From contig OY843752.1 in the NCBI GenBank assembly GCA_963693105.1, positions 558,001-622,000 on the forward strand: a stretch of 64,000 bases of DNA, written 5' to 3'. The notes under the pieces are model-generated. The model made no database searches. It was not told the origin of the DNA and was given only the letters and a program-made list of their open reading frames with translations. This document shows, piece by piece, positions 1 to 8,890 of the stretch. Source of the stretch: Oxydemutator sp963693105 (GTDB taxonomy: Bacteria; Pseudomonadota; Gammaproteobacteria; Poriferisulfidales; Oxydemutatoraceae). How positions within the stretch are numbered: the first letter of the stretch is position 1; every line of letters begins with the position of its first letter. The position numbers were made by a program, and so were the translations under genes.

Positions 1-74
1 CACCGACGTGGGCGTGCGTGTTGAACCACGGAGTGCGTAGCGGTTTTGTCGGGCCGTGAGTGCCGTTCGTCGGG

Positions 75-150
75 TGGTGGGTCGTACAGGGATCGAACCT
101 GTGACCATCGGATTAAAAGTCCGGTGCTCTACCAGCTGAGCTAACGACCC
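75..150 (-). tRNA. tRNA-Lys (anticodon TTT)
   Basis: The minus strand reads as a full cloverleaf starting GGGTCGTTAGCTCAG. The acceptor arm pairs GGGTCGT with ACGACCC, the anticodon loop is CTTTTAA (TTT anticodon) and the T-loop is TTCGATC. The 3' CCA is encoded at 75-77. No other gene overlaps it. Confidence 0.97.
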
Positions 151-306
151 ACTGAGTGAAGGCGGATTTTACGCCGGTTGCCGCCAAAAGCAAAACCGCT
201 CCAGAACATCAGAACAACACCCCGCCTTCTTAAAGACGAAACACAATCCCGCGCCTCAAAATATCGTCATCACGGAGCAATCCGTATCAGAGCAACAGGC
301 GAAAAG

Positions 307-312
307 TATAAT
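307..312 (+). promoter_or_regulatory. possible -10 element upstream of the membrane protein gene
   Basis: A consensus TATAAT lies 59 bases before the ATG at 372. No good -35 hexamer is visible at 16-18 bases upstream, so this is a weak call. Nothing else was recognised between the tRNA and the gene (151-371). Confidence 0.3.
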
Positions 313-371
313 ACAGGCAGGCTGTTTTTATAAATAGCCCCCTGAAAAGCGAACAACGTAATGAAATTGCC

Positions 372-1055
372 ATGATAGTTCTCCTCGCAGTGTCAGCCGC
401 CTTTCTGGTCGGCACGCTTTACCACGCCGTTGTCGGTTTCTGGAAGAAGCCAAGGCTGGCGCTTGTGACTTTTGTTTTGACGTTTATGCCCGCGGCTGTC
501 GTGTTGTCTGTTAGTGATTTGGCGTCCGCTTTGACCGATTCGTTGAACGGCTGGGCGTACCTGGCGCTGGTCTATCTCGCCGCCCATCTTTCGGGGGTGT
601 TGGCCTATTGCTGGATACGTATTTCGGAGAAGGTGGTGCGTCTTTTCCACCAATTGAAAGTCGGCCTGATTACTTTCCTGTGCATCACCGTGGTGTGGTT
701 CATCGTCATGCAGGATGAAGGGGAATTAATAAGAATCGGTGGTTCGATTGTCATTGCCGGCGCTGTTTTCGGCGGGTTATGGCTGTTCCGGCTTGTGCGT
801 GGGAAATGGAAGGGCGGGGAGAAAGAAAGCGAGACGGAAGAAAGCCGACCCGGGGAAAGCCATGTGCAGGAAAGCCATCAGAAAGACAGCAAGGCCGCCC
901 CCGCCCGCATTAAAAGCCCGATAAAAAATGTGCGCCACTGGTTTCCGGACATTCGCTCGGGGAAACTGCGCGCCCAATCGTCTCGCGCCATCCGTGCCTG
1001 CACACCCCGCGCCATTCGTTCCCGCTTCACCCGATCAAAAACATCCCCGCCCTGA
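372..1055 (+). CDS. hypothetical multi-pass membrane protein
   Basis: The product has 227 residues and no family was recognised. Five hydrophobic stretches (about residues 1-22, 28-48, 60-82, 95-113 and 122-142) predict an integral inner-membrane protein. They are followed by a charged Glu/Ser/Lys tail (145-180) and a very basic, Arg-rich C-terminus (185-227) that should lie in the cytoplasm. The basic tail could contact nucleic acid or membrane phosphate, but that is inference. The gene stands alone between tRNA-Lys and argS. ATG 372 is the first start followed by a hydrophobic segment; a five-codon ORF (ATG 361 to TGA 375) overlaps it and could couple its translation. Confidence 0.6.
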   Translation: MIVLLAVSAAFLVGTLYHAVVGFWKKPRLALVTFVLTFMPAAVVLSVSDLASALTDSLNGWAYLALVYLAAHLSGVLAYCWIRISEKVVRLFHQLKVGLITFLCITVVWFIVMQDEGELIRIGGSIVIAGAVFGGLWLFRLVRGKWKGGEKESETEESRPGESHVQESHQKDSKAAPARIKSPIKNVRHWFPDIRSGKLRAQSSRAIRACTPRAIRSRFTRSKTSPP

Positions 1056-1105
1056 TTGTCCCGGCAGTATCGTAGTATCATTACCGCCGCCGCGCCGGCT
1101 CGATC

Positions 1106-2851
1106 ATGCAGGACGAAATCAAACAATGGCTCAGCCACAGTCTGAAGGCGCTCTGTGCGTCCGGCGTGATTTCCGAAGCGCCGGCGCCGGAAGTAACGCG
1201 CAGCAAAGCCTCCGAACACGGCGATTATGCGAGCAACATCGCGCTGGTGCTGGCGGCAAGCGCCGGTTGCGCGCCGCGGCAACTGGCGCAGCAGATTGTC
1301 GGGGCGTTGCCGCCGTCGCCACCGCTTGAAAAGGCCGAGGTGGCCGGCCCCGGTTTCATCAATTTCTATCTGAAAGAAGCGGCGGTAGCCGCCGTCGTCG
1401 GCGAGATTCTGTCACAGGCGCGGGACTACGGGCGTGCCGCTGCCGGCAGCCGCGGGCGCGCGCTGGTCGAGTTTGTGTCGGCCAATCCCACCGGCCCGCT
1501 GCACATCGGCCATGGCCGCGGCGCGGCCTACGGCGCGACACTGGCCAATCTGCTCGAAGCCGCCGGCTACGATGTCGAGCGCGAATACTACGTCAACGAT
1601 CAGGGTCGGCAGGCGAATATTCTGGCGCTGTCGGTCTGGTTGCGCTACCTCGAACTGTGCGGCGAGGAAGGCATCGAATACCCCGCCAAAGCCTACCAGG
1701 GCGATTACATCTGGGATGTCGCCGCCGTTTTGCACCGTGCCGAGGACACCCGCCTGCAAAAAAGCGCCGCCGTCCTCAACAACGCCGGCCTGCCGCAAGA
1801 CGCCGAAGAACGTCTCGACGTGCTGATCGAAACCGCCAAAACCCAACTCGGCGACGCCGCCTACGCGACCGTCTTGCGCACCGCGATCAACACCATCCTC
1901 ACCAGCATCAAGGACGAACTGCATCACTTCGGCGCGGATTACGACCGCTGGTTCCCGGAAAAATCGCTGGCCGAAGGCGGAGAAATCGCCGCCGCCATTG
2001 CCCGCCTCGATGCCGCCGGCCACCTCTACAACAGCGAAGGCGCGCAATGGTTTCGCTCGACCTCGTTCGGCGACGACAAGGACCGCGTGGTCGTGCGCAC
2101 CAACGGGCAGGCGACCTATTTCGCCGCCGATGTCGCCTACCACCTGAACAAGTACGAGCGCGGCTACGATTTAATCGTCAATGTTTGGGGCGCCGATCAC
2201 CATGGCTACGTCGCGCGCATCGAAGCCGCTCTCAAGGCACTGTCGCTCGACGTCGGCAAACTGCACACCGTGCTGGTTCAGTTCGTCAACCTCTACCGCG
2301 GCGGCGCCAAGGCCGGCATGTCCACGCGCGGCGGCGAGTTCGTGCCGCTGTCGGCGTTGCGCCGCGAGATCGGCGCCGACGCCGCACGCCTGTTTTACGT
2401 GATGCGCAAATACAACCGCCACGTCGATATTGACATCAAACTCGCACGCTCGCGCTCGGCCGACAACCCGGTTTATTACATCCAGTACGCGCACGCCCGC
2501 GTTTGCAGTTTGTTCGAGCAGGCGCGCACGCGCGGCTTCGCCCTGCCGGAAGCTGCGCCCGAATCGTTGTCGCCGGAGCTGCTGACGGAAGCCGAAGAAA
2601 GCGAGTTGCTGAAGTTTCTGGCGCGCTATCCCGGCATCGTGAGCGCCGCCGCGGCGGAAATGGAGCCCTACTTGATGATGAACTACCTCAAGGGGCTGGC
2701 GAGCCTGTTCCACGTGTATTACAACCGCCACCAGTTTCTCGTCAGCGACGAAAAACTGCGCACCGCGCGGCTGGCGCTGGCGGCGGCGGTGCGGCAGTTG
2801 CTGCAAAACGGCCTGGCGATGTTGGGCGTGTCGGCGCCGGAGAAAATGTGA
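1106..2851 (+). CDS. argS: arginine--tRNA ligase
   Basis: Class I aminoacyl-tRNA synthetase that charges tRNA-Arg with arginine in the cytoplasm; it needs bound tRNA for activation in this family. The 581-residue length is normal. The N-terminal additional domain ends near residue 115. The HIGH motif is HIGHGRGA at about 133-140, and the KMSKS-loop equivalent is AGMSTR around residue 405. The C-terminal anticodon-binding helical domain is complete. The stop codon overlaps the GTG start of the SPOR-domain gene, a pairing often seen in gammaproteobacteria. Confidence 0.97.
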   Translation: MQDEIKQWLSHSLKALCASGVISEAPAPEVTRSKASEHGDYASNIALVLAASAGCAPRQLAQQIVGALPPSPPLEKAEVAGPGFINFYLKEAAVAAVVGEILSQARDYGRAAAGSRGRALVEFVSANPTGPLHIGHGRGAAYGATLANLLEAAGYDVEREYYVNDQGRQANILALSVWLRYLELCGEEGIEYPAKAYQGDYIWDVAAVLHRAEDTRLQKSAAVLNNAGLPQDAEERLDVLIETAKTQLGDAAYATVLRTAINTILTSIKDELHHFGADYDRWFPEKSLAEGGEIAAAIARLDAAGHLYNSEGAQWFRSTSFGDDKDRVVVRTNGQATYFAADVAYHLNKYERGYDLIVNVWGADHHGYVARIEAALKALSLDVGKLHTVLVQFVNLYRGGAKAGMSTRGGEFVPLSALRREIGADAARLFYVMRKYNRHVDIDIKLARSRSADNPVYYIQYAHARVCSLFEQARTRGFALPEAAPESLSPELLTEAEESELLKFLARYPGIVSAAAAEMEPYLMMNYLKGLASLFHVYYNRHQFLVSDEKLRTARLALAAAVRQLLQNGLAMLGVSAPEKM

Positions 2852-3390
2852 CCTCGCGGCGCGACTACAAAAGGTCGGCGGCGCATACCGCAAACGCCGC
2901 GGTCAGTCCTGCCGGGCGGTTGCGTTTCATCGCCGGCCTGATTTTCGGGTTGGCGCTGGGGCTGGGCGCGGCCTTCGGTGTCCACCTGTATTACCAGCAG
3001 ATGCTCTATTCCGCCGACGAGCCGGTCGAGGCCGAGGCATCGCCCGGCGCCGACGAGAAAGACGACGACATGCTCGACTACGATTTTTTCACGCTTCTGC
3101 CGGACTTCAAACTGGTCATCCCGGAGCCGGGCGGCGCCGCGCCATCCGGCGAGCCGAAGTTGGGGAAATACATCCTGCAGGCGGGTGCTTTCAGAACGCG
3201 CGCCCGGGCCGACGGGCAGAAGCAGAAACTGACCGACATGGGTTACCGGGCCGAGGTGCAGCTGTTCAGGGCGGACGGCGCCGATTGGCACCGCGTCTGG
3301 CTTGGGCCGTATTCGCGGCTGGCGCGCGCCGATGCAGCACGCCGCACGCTCAAGGAGCAAGGCATCGAGACCCTGTTGACCGAGCACTGA
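2848..3390 (+). CDS. SPOR-domain cell-division protein (FtsN/DedD-like)
   Basis: A 180-residue bitopic membrane protein. After a short basic cytoplasmic segment comes one transmembrane helix (about 28-48), then an acidic/proline-rich periplasmic linker. A C-terminal SPOR domain (about 105-180: KYILQAGAFRTRARAD ... WHRVWLGPYSRL) follows; SPOR domains bind septal peptidoglycan stripped of stem peptides. The GTG at 2848 overlaps the argS TGA and is in frame with the TM segment; the longer upstream reading in this frame is only a shadow of argS. It probably acts at the division septum, co-expressed with argS. Confidence 0.85.
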   Translation: MTSRRDYKRSAAHTANAAVSPAGRLRFIAGLIFGLALGLGAAFGVHLYYQQMLYSADEPVEAEASPGADEKDDDMLDYDFFTLLPDFKLVIPEPGGAAPSGEPKLGKYILQAGAFRTRARADGQKQKLTDMGYRAEVQLFRADGADWHRVWLGPYSRLARADAARRTLKEQGIETLLTEH

Positions 3391-3407
3391 TTGACCTTCC
3401 CGGAAAA

Positions 3408-3424
3408 TGCACTATCATTGAGCA
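3408..3424 (+). promoter_or_regulatory. NtrC enhancer site 1 upstream of glnA
   Basis: TGCACTATCATTGAGCA fits the TGCAC-N7-GTGCA NtrC operator pattern with one mismatch in the right half. Its centre is about 107 bp before the predicted sigma-54 start site. Confidence 0.75.
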
Positions 3425-3438
3425 TTTTCCGGCAGAGA

Positions 3439-3455
3439 TGCACAATGGCAGTGCT
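3439..3455 (+). promoter_or_regulatory. NtrC enhancer site 2 upstream of glnA
   Basis: TGCACAATGGCAGTGCT is a near-perfect NtrC half-site pair. It starts 31 bp after site 1, about three helical turns, so two NtrC dimers would bind the same DNA face. This resembles the paired sites in front of enterobacterial glnA. Confidence 0.75.
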
Positions 3456-3496
3456 GCCAGCCGCTGATATCCCGACACACGGGGCCACAATCCAGC

Positions 3497-3512
3497 TGGC
3501 ATGATTCTCGCT
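3497..3512 (+). promoter_or_regulatory. sigma-54 promoter of glnA
   Basis: TGGCATGATTCTCGCT has the invariant GG (3498-3499) and GC (3510-3511) separated by exactly 10 bases, as in RpoN -24/-12 promoters. Transcription should start near 3523, giving a leader of about 65 bases before glnA. NtrC for this promoter is encoded just downstream as glnG. Confidence 0.8.
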
Positions 3513-3587
3513 TATATAGGCTATAGGACACCAGCACCGCAAGGCAATCCTACAAACCACAACCCTATTCAAATCCAAGGAATACCA

Positions 3588-4997
<1,410 letters not shown>

Positions 4998-5003
4998 GCG
5001 CCG

Positions 5004-5037
5004 CCGCCGCGTGAGGCGTCGGACCGGGGCGCGGCGG
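5004..5037 (+). promoter_or_regulatory. stem-loop occluding the glnL start
   Basis: CCGCCGCG (5004-5011) pairs with CGCGGCGG (5030-5037) in the short glnA-glnL gap. The 3' arm ends on the first base of the GTG start of glnL. It has no T-run, so it looks like a translational or processing element rather than a terminator. It could keep kinase levels far below glutamine synthetase. Confidence 0.4.
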
Positions 5038-6074
5038 TGAACGAAGCGGACCTTCTGAAGCAGCTTTCGGCATCGGTGCTGATGTTTGACCGGCGCCTTC
5101 AATTGTTGTTTCTGAATCCCGCCGCCGAGGATTTAATCGGCAACAGCGTGCGCCGCTGCCTCGGCTGTTCTGTTGATGAGTTGTTCAACGACAGCGGCGC
5201 GGCGCTGACGCGGCGCTCCAAAGAGGCGCTGGAAAGCGGCGTCGCCTGCACCGAGCGCGCACTGAAACTTCATCTGGAGCCGGGTTGCGAAACGGTCGTG
5301 GATTGCACGATTACACCGCTCGACGAGTCTCGCGGCGTCGTCATGGAAATGGTGCGCCTCGACCGCCAGTTGCAAATTCGCCGCGAGGAAGACTGGCTGA
5401 ACCGCCAGCAGGCGCTGCGCGCGATGTGGCGCGAAATAGCCCACGAGGTCAAGAACCCGCTGAGCGGCATTCGCGGCGCGGCGCAATTGCTCGACCGCGA
5501 ACTTCCCGACGACGACCAGCGCGAGTACACCCGCGTCATTATCAACGAGGTGGACCGCCTGTGCGACATGGTGGACGGCCTGCTGGGGCCGAACAAGCCG
5601 CCGCAACTGGGGCGGGTCAATCTGCACGAGGCGCTGGAACGGGTCTATTTGCTGTTGCAGGCCGAAGCGCCGGCGTCGGTGCGCCTTGAACGCGACTACG
5701 ACCCCAGCATCCCGCCGTTGCAGGCGGACAAGAACCTGCTGGTACAGGCGTTTATGAACATCGCCAGGAACGCGTTGCAGGCTGTCGGCGACGAGGGCTG
5801 CATCACGATAAAAAGCCGCGTCGAGAGACAGTTTGTAATCAATTCGAAGAGACATCCGCTGGTGGCGCGCGCCGCCATCGCCGACGACGGCGGCGGCATC
5901 GCCGACGAAATCGCCGAACGTATGTTCTATCCGCTGGTCTCCAACCGCGAACACGGCAGCGGCCTGGGCCTGCCGATTGCACAGTCGGCTGTCAGCCGGC
6001 ACGGCGGCCTGATCGAGTGGGACTCGCAACCCGGGCGCACCGAGTTCAGCGTGATTCTGCCGATTGCAGGTTGA
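5037..6074 (+). CDS. glnL: nitrogen-regulation sensor kinase NtrB
   Basis: Cytoplasmic PII-controlled histidine kinase/phosphatase acting on NtrC. It has 345 residues with an N-terminal PAS domain (about 5-110), a HisKA helix with phospho-acceptor His136 in REIAHEVKNPLSGIRGA, and a HATPase domain with the N box NIARNALQAVG, G1 DDGGGIAD and G2 GSGLGLPIAQS. No membrane segment is present, as expected. The start is GTG 5037, 39 bases after glnA. It is followed two bases later by glnG, so the two are co-translated. Confidence 0.95.
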   Translation: MNEADLLKQLSASVLMFDRRLQLLFLNPAAEDLIGNSVRRCLGCSVDELFNDSGAALTRRSKEALESGVACTERALKLHLEPGCETVVDCTITPLDESRGVVMEMVRLDRQLQIRREEDWLNRQQALRAMWREIAHEVKNPLSGIRGAAQLLDRELPDDDQREYTRVIINEVDRLCDMVDGLLGPNKPPQLGRVNLHEALERVYLLLQAEAPASVRLERDYDPSIPPLQADKNLLVQAFMNIARNALQAVGDEGCITIKSRVERQFVINSKRHPLVARAAIADDGGGIADEIAERMFYPLVSNREHGSGLGLPIAQSAVSRHGGLIEWDSQPGRTEFSVILPIAG

Positions 6075-6076
6075 GC

Positions 6077-7465
6077 ATGGACGGCGCCGACATCTGGATA
6101 GTGGATGACGACCAGTCGCTGCGCTGGGTGCTGGAGCAGGCCTTTCGCAAGGCCGGCATGAACCCCACCGGCTTCGACTCGGCGCGAGGCGCGCTCGACG
6201 CGCTTGGGAATCGAAGCCCGGACGCGGTCATCGCCGACATCTGCATGCCGAACATGGACGGCTTCGAGTTTTTGCGCGAAGTGCGGGTCCACGACCCGGA
6301 GTTGCCGGTCGTGATTATGACGGCGCACTCGGACCTGGAGAACGCGATAGACTCGTACAAGGGCGGCGCATTTGAATACCTGCCGAAACCGCTCGACCTC
6401 GACGAGGTCATCGAAGTCGCGCGCCGCGCCTGCGCGCGTGGCCGCGACGGCAACGGCGCCGCCGCGCCCGCGGCGACATCGGAGATTATCGGCGCGACGC
6501 CGGCGATGCAGGAAGTCTTCAAGATCGTCGGGCGCGCGGCGCGCTCCGACATCACCGTATTGATTACCGGCGAGTCGGGCACCGGCAAGGAGTTGATTGC
6601 GCGCGCGCTGCACCAGCACAGCCCGCGCTCGGACAAGCCGTTTGTCGCCATCAACAGCTCGGCGATTCCGCACGATTTGCTGGAGTCGGAATTGTTCGGC
6701 TATGAGAAGGGCGCGTTCACCGGCGCGCAGGCGCGCCACCCGGGGCGTTTTGAGCAGGCCGACACCGGCACCTTGTTTCTGGACGAGATTGGCGACATGC
6801 CGGTCACGCTGCAAAGCAAGTTGCTGCGCGTGCTTGAAGACGGCAGTTTCTACCGCATCGGCGGGCGTGTCTCGATCAAGGCGGATGTGCGGATTATCTG
6901 CGCGACGCACCGCGACCTCGAGCAGTGGGTCGCCGACGGACTCTTTCGTGAAGACCTGTGGCACCGGTTGAACGTAATCCGCATTGAGATGCCGCCGCTG
7001 AGCGAAAGGCGCGAGGACATTCCGAGCCTCGTTACGCACTTCATGGCGCAGGCCGCGAAACAACTCGGCACCGCCGAAAAGACGGTGACACCGAAAGTGA
7101 TGGCCTGTCTGCAGGGCCTGCCGTGGAAGGGCAACGTGCGCCAGATTCGCAACGTCTGCATCTGGCTGACCGTGATGACGGTCGGCAAGGCGGTGCAGAT
7201 GGAGGATTTGCCGAAGGAGTTGACCACCTCGGCGCGTGAGTCGCACGAAGCGGAGTGGACGAAAGAACTGGCCTCGTGGATGGACAAACGCCTGTCGCAA
7301 CCCGGCGTCACCCACCTGCTCGACGAACTGCGCCCGCTGTTCGAACGCACCCTGCTCGAAGCCGCCCTCAGAAAAACCGGCGGCAAAAGACGCGAAGCCG
7401 CAACCCTCCTCGGCTGGGGCCGCAACACCATCACCAAAAAAATGCAGGAACTCGGACTGGACTGA
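6077..7465 (+). CDS. glnG: nitrogen-regulation response regulator NtrC
   Basis: Sigma-54 enhancer-binding protein that activates glnA and nitrogen-scavenging genes when phosphorylated. It has 462 residues: receiver domain with Asp54 in VIADICMPNMDG, AAA+ domain with Walker A GESGTGKE (165-172), the sigma-54 contact loop GAFTGA (212-217) and Walker B LFLDEIGD, and a C-terminal Fis-type helix-turn-helix (about 425-462). ATG 6077 follows the glnL stop by two bases. It should bind the two sites at 3408-3455. Confidence 0.96.
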   Translation: MDGADIWIVDDDQSLRWVLEQAFRKAGMNPTGFDSARGALDALGNRSPDAVIADICMPNMDGFEFLREVRVHDPELPVVIMTAHSDLENAIDSYKGGAFEYLPKPLDLDEVIEVARRACARGRDGNGAAAPAATSEIIGATPAMQEVFKIVGRAARSDITVLITGESGTGKELIARALHQHSPRSDKPFVAINSSAIPHDLLESELFGYEKGAFTGAQARHPGRFEQADTGTLFLDEIGDMPVTLQSKLLRVLEDGSFYRIGGRVSIKADVRIICATHRDLEQWVADGLFREDLWHRLNVIRIEMPPLSERREDIPSLVTHFMAQAAKQLGTAEKTVTPKVMACLQGLPWKGNVRQIRNVCIWLTVMTVGKAVQMEDLPKELTTSARESHEAEWTKELASWMDKRLSQPGVTHLLDELRPLFERTLLEAALRKTGGKRREAATLLGWGRNTITKKMQELGLD

Positions 7466-7498
7466 AAGCCGGTTTTTATCTGTTGCCCGCGCGCCCGG

Positions 7499-7975
7499 TC
7501 AACCCCCCTGAAGAAAATACCTGAACATGACAAACAGGGAGCCGGATGTGGTTCCGATTATGGCGAGCAAGGCCGCAAACCCCCATTTGAACATTCGTGC
7601 CTCCAGGTCGGAGATACGGCTGTTCACAATCTCCAGGATTTTGCCGTCGAGAGCCTCGACTTTGCCGCCGAGAGCCTCGACTTTTCTGTCAAGAGCTGTG
7701 ACTCTGCCGTCGAGAGCCTCGACTTTTCTGCCGAGAGCTGTGACTCTGCTGTCGAGAGCTGCAACTTTGCCGTCGAGAGCCTCGACTTTTCTGTCAATGG
7801 CCTCGACCTTTCTGTCGAGAGCCTCAAGCTTCACTTCAACAACCGTGATTCTCTTGTCAAGAACACCGATGCCCTTCTGAAAGTCGCCGCGGGTTACCGG
7901 CGCATTCCAGTTCATCGGTTGTGCTCCCGGCTGGCCCGGTTGTGAGGCGGGTTGCTTTACCATTGTATGTTCCAT
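7499..7975 (-). CDS. heptad-repeat coiled-coil protein with C-terminal membrane anchor
   Basis: The product has 158 residues and no named family. After a Pro/Gln-rich N-terminus and a VTRGDFQKGI motif, residues about 40-120 are near-perfect seven-residue repeats of the KVEALDG type, a long parallel coiled coil. A hydrophobic segment (about 131-152) forms a C-terminal transmembrane anchor, so the rod should point into the cytoplasm. ATG 7975 is preceded by AAGGAG at good spacing. It is a diverged paralogue of the gene at 19631-19957, which shares the VTxGxF motif, the repeat rod, the anchor and the upstream region. The function is unknown; the fold suggests a scaffold or tether. Confidence 0.7.
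   Translation of the reverse strand: MEHTMVKQPASQPGQPGAQPMNWNAPVTRGDFQKGIGVLDKRITVVEVKLEALDRKVEAIDRKVEALDGKVAALDSRVTALGRKVEALDGRVTALDRKVEALGGKVEALDGKILEIVNSRISDLEARMFKWGFAALLAIIGTTSGSLFVMFRYFLQGG
7643..7830 (-). repeat. tandem 21-bp coding repeats
   Basis: About nine imperfect 21-bp units (for example GCCGTCGAGAGCCTCGACTT) encode the heptads of the coiled-coil protein. They drift by single bases, so the array can expand or contract by slippage without breaking the frame. It is not a CRISPR array because there are no spacers. Confidence 0.8.
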
Positions 7976-8049
7976 TTCGTTTTCTCCTTCATGGACTGAA
8001 AGAGAACATTACATTTCCAGATCAAGAGAGAGATCGTCCCCAATGGCAT

Positions 8050-8269
8050 GAACGGTAGTGTCCGACCGACGAATGACATGCCGTTGTTCGGGAAGGCCGC
8101 AATACGGGAGTTCGCACCGGTCTTCGGAGGAGTCAAAATGGTAAGTTTCCCGGCGGCCATAGCCCGATTATAAGCACACACCGGCACTCCAGACAGGCTG
8201 AAAATTTCACCCCGGCAATGAATAATCGCTAAGCCTGTCATCCTGCAATAAATTGTTTCCGACGAACGG
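8050..8269 (-). repeat. upstream region shared with the second coiled-coil gene (copy 1)
   Basis: This region lies in the 469-base gap between the coiled-coil gene and the RiPP precursor. Three blocks match the region upstream of 19957 in the same order and at nearly the same spacing: CGGTAGT..CCGACGAAT near the gene, TGCTTATAAT on the minus strand (TATAAT at 8167-8172), and TCCGACGAACGG (8258-8269). In both copies the last block ends 294 bases before the start codon. TATAAT is probably the -10 of the coiled-coil gene. Confidence 0.6.
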
Positions 8270-8372
8270 CAAACGTACTCGTCACTCAGATTCCCGGCCA
8301 CGAAAGCGAGGCCTGGCCTGGACTGAAGCCACCTTCCCCGTCATTCCGTCCGTTCAGAAACCTATGTCACAC

Positions 8373-8402
8373 TTGAATCGGGTCAGCAGTGTTGATTACA
8401 AT
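8373..8402 (+). promoter_or_regulatory. candidate sigma-70 promoter of the RiPP precursor
   Basis: TTGAAT (8373-8378) and TACAAT (8397-8402) are separated by 18 bases, about 43 bases before the ATG at 8445. Each hexamer is one mismatch or so from consensus. Confidence 0.45.
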
Positions 8403-8444
8403 AAAGGTGTCCATCGGGACATGAACAGTGACAGGAGTTTGACT

Positions 8445-8801
8445 ATGAAAAAGCAACAGGCGAATACAGTGACGTTGCCGATGATATCGGAAACCTTGTC
8501 TGCGGTGCTGGCCGTTCGTTACACCAAAGACGCGAATTTCCGCGCCGAGTTTGACAAGGACCCGAAAGCGGCGCTGGCAAAACTCGACGATTGGGAAGTG
8601 TCGTCCGATGTGAAAATCGTGGTCCATCGCAACGACGACAAATGCTGGCACATCACGCTTCCGTCAGAAGAAGCGATGGCCGCAATGAAGGATGGGGACA
8701 TTGAGAAGATGGCCGGAGGTTTCGCCCCCTGGGATGACCTCAGGGAGCAGTACCCGGAGCGCGTTTACAGGCCGGGGCCAAGGTTCAGATTTCCCCCCTG
8801 A
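8445..8801 (+). CDS. orphan RiPP precursor with nitrile-hydratase-like (NHLP) leader
   Basis: The product has 118 residues. Residues about 10-92 match the pattern of NHLP/TOMM-type leader peptides: FRAEFDKDPKAALAKL, then a strand region VKIVVHRNDDKCWHITLP, then an acidic helix ending in KMAGG. The Gly91-Gly92 pair is the expected cleavage site for a C39-type peptidase. The predicted 26-residue core (93-118) has six Pro, five Arg and several aromatics but no Cys, Ser or Thr, ending RPGPRFRFPP. ATG 8445 is chosen because AGGAG precedes it at about eight bases; ATG 8421 is an in-frame alternative. No maturase or exporter gene is in the window, so modification is unknown. Confidence 0.72.
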   Translation: MKKQQANTVTLPMISETLSAVLAVRYTKDANFRAEFDKDPKAALAKLDDWEVSSDVKIVVHRNDDKCWHITLPSEEAMAAMKDGDIEKMAGGFAPWDDLREQYPERVYRPGPRFRFPP

Positions 8802-8826
8802 AACTGAAACAAAACCCACTGAAACA

Positions 8827-8862
8827 AAACCCGCGGCGTGGTTCACCATCCGCGGGTTTTTT
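8827..8862 (+). terminator. intrinsic terminator after the RiPP precursor
   Basis: AAACCCGCGG (8827-8836) pairs with CCGCGGGTTT (8850-8859), followed by a run of six T. It lies between the precursor and the convergent pyrD-like gene and may also stop leftward transcripts. Confidence 0.85.
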
Positions 8863-8890
8863 GATGGCGCGGATAAACCGCGTTTCCCTG

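Noticed and set aside
7643..7830. A possible CRISPR-like array
   Set aside because: The 21-bp units are contiguous without spacers and encode heptads in frame.
7957..8301. A 114-residue minus-strand frame in the gap before the RiPP precursor
   Set aside because: It overlaps the start of the coiled-coil gene and the repeated control region, has no ribosome site and no recognisable domain.
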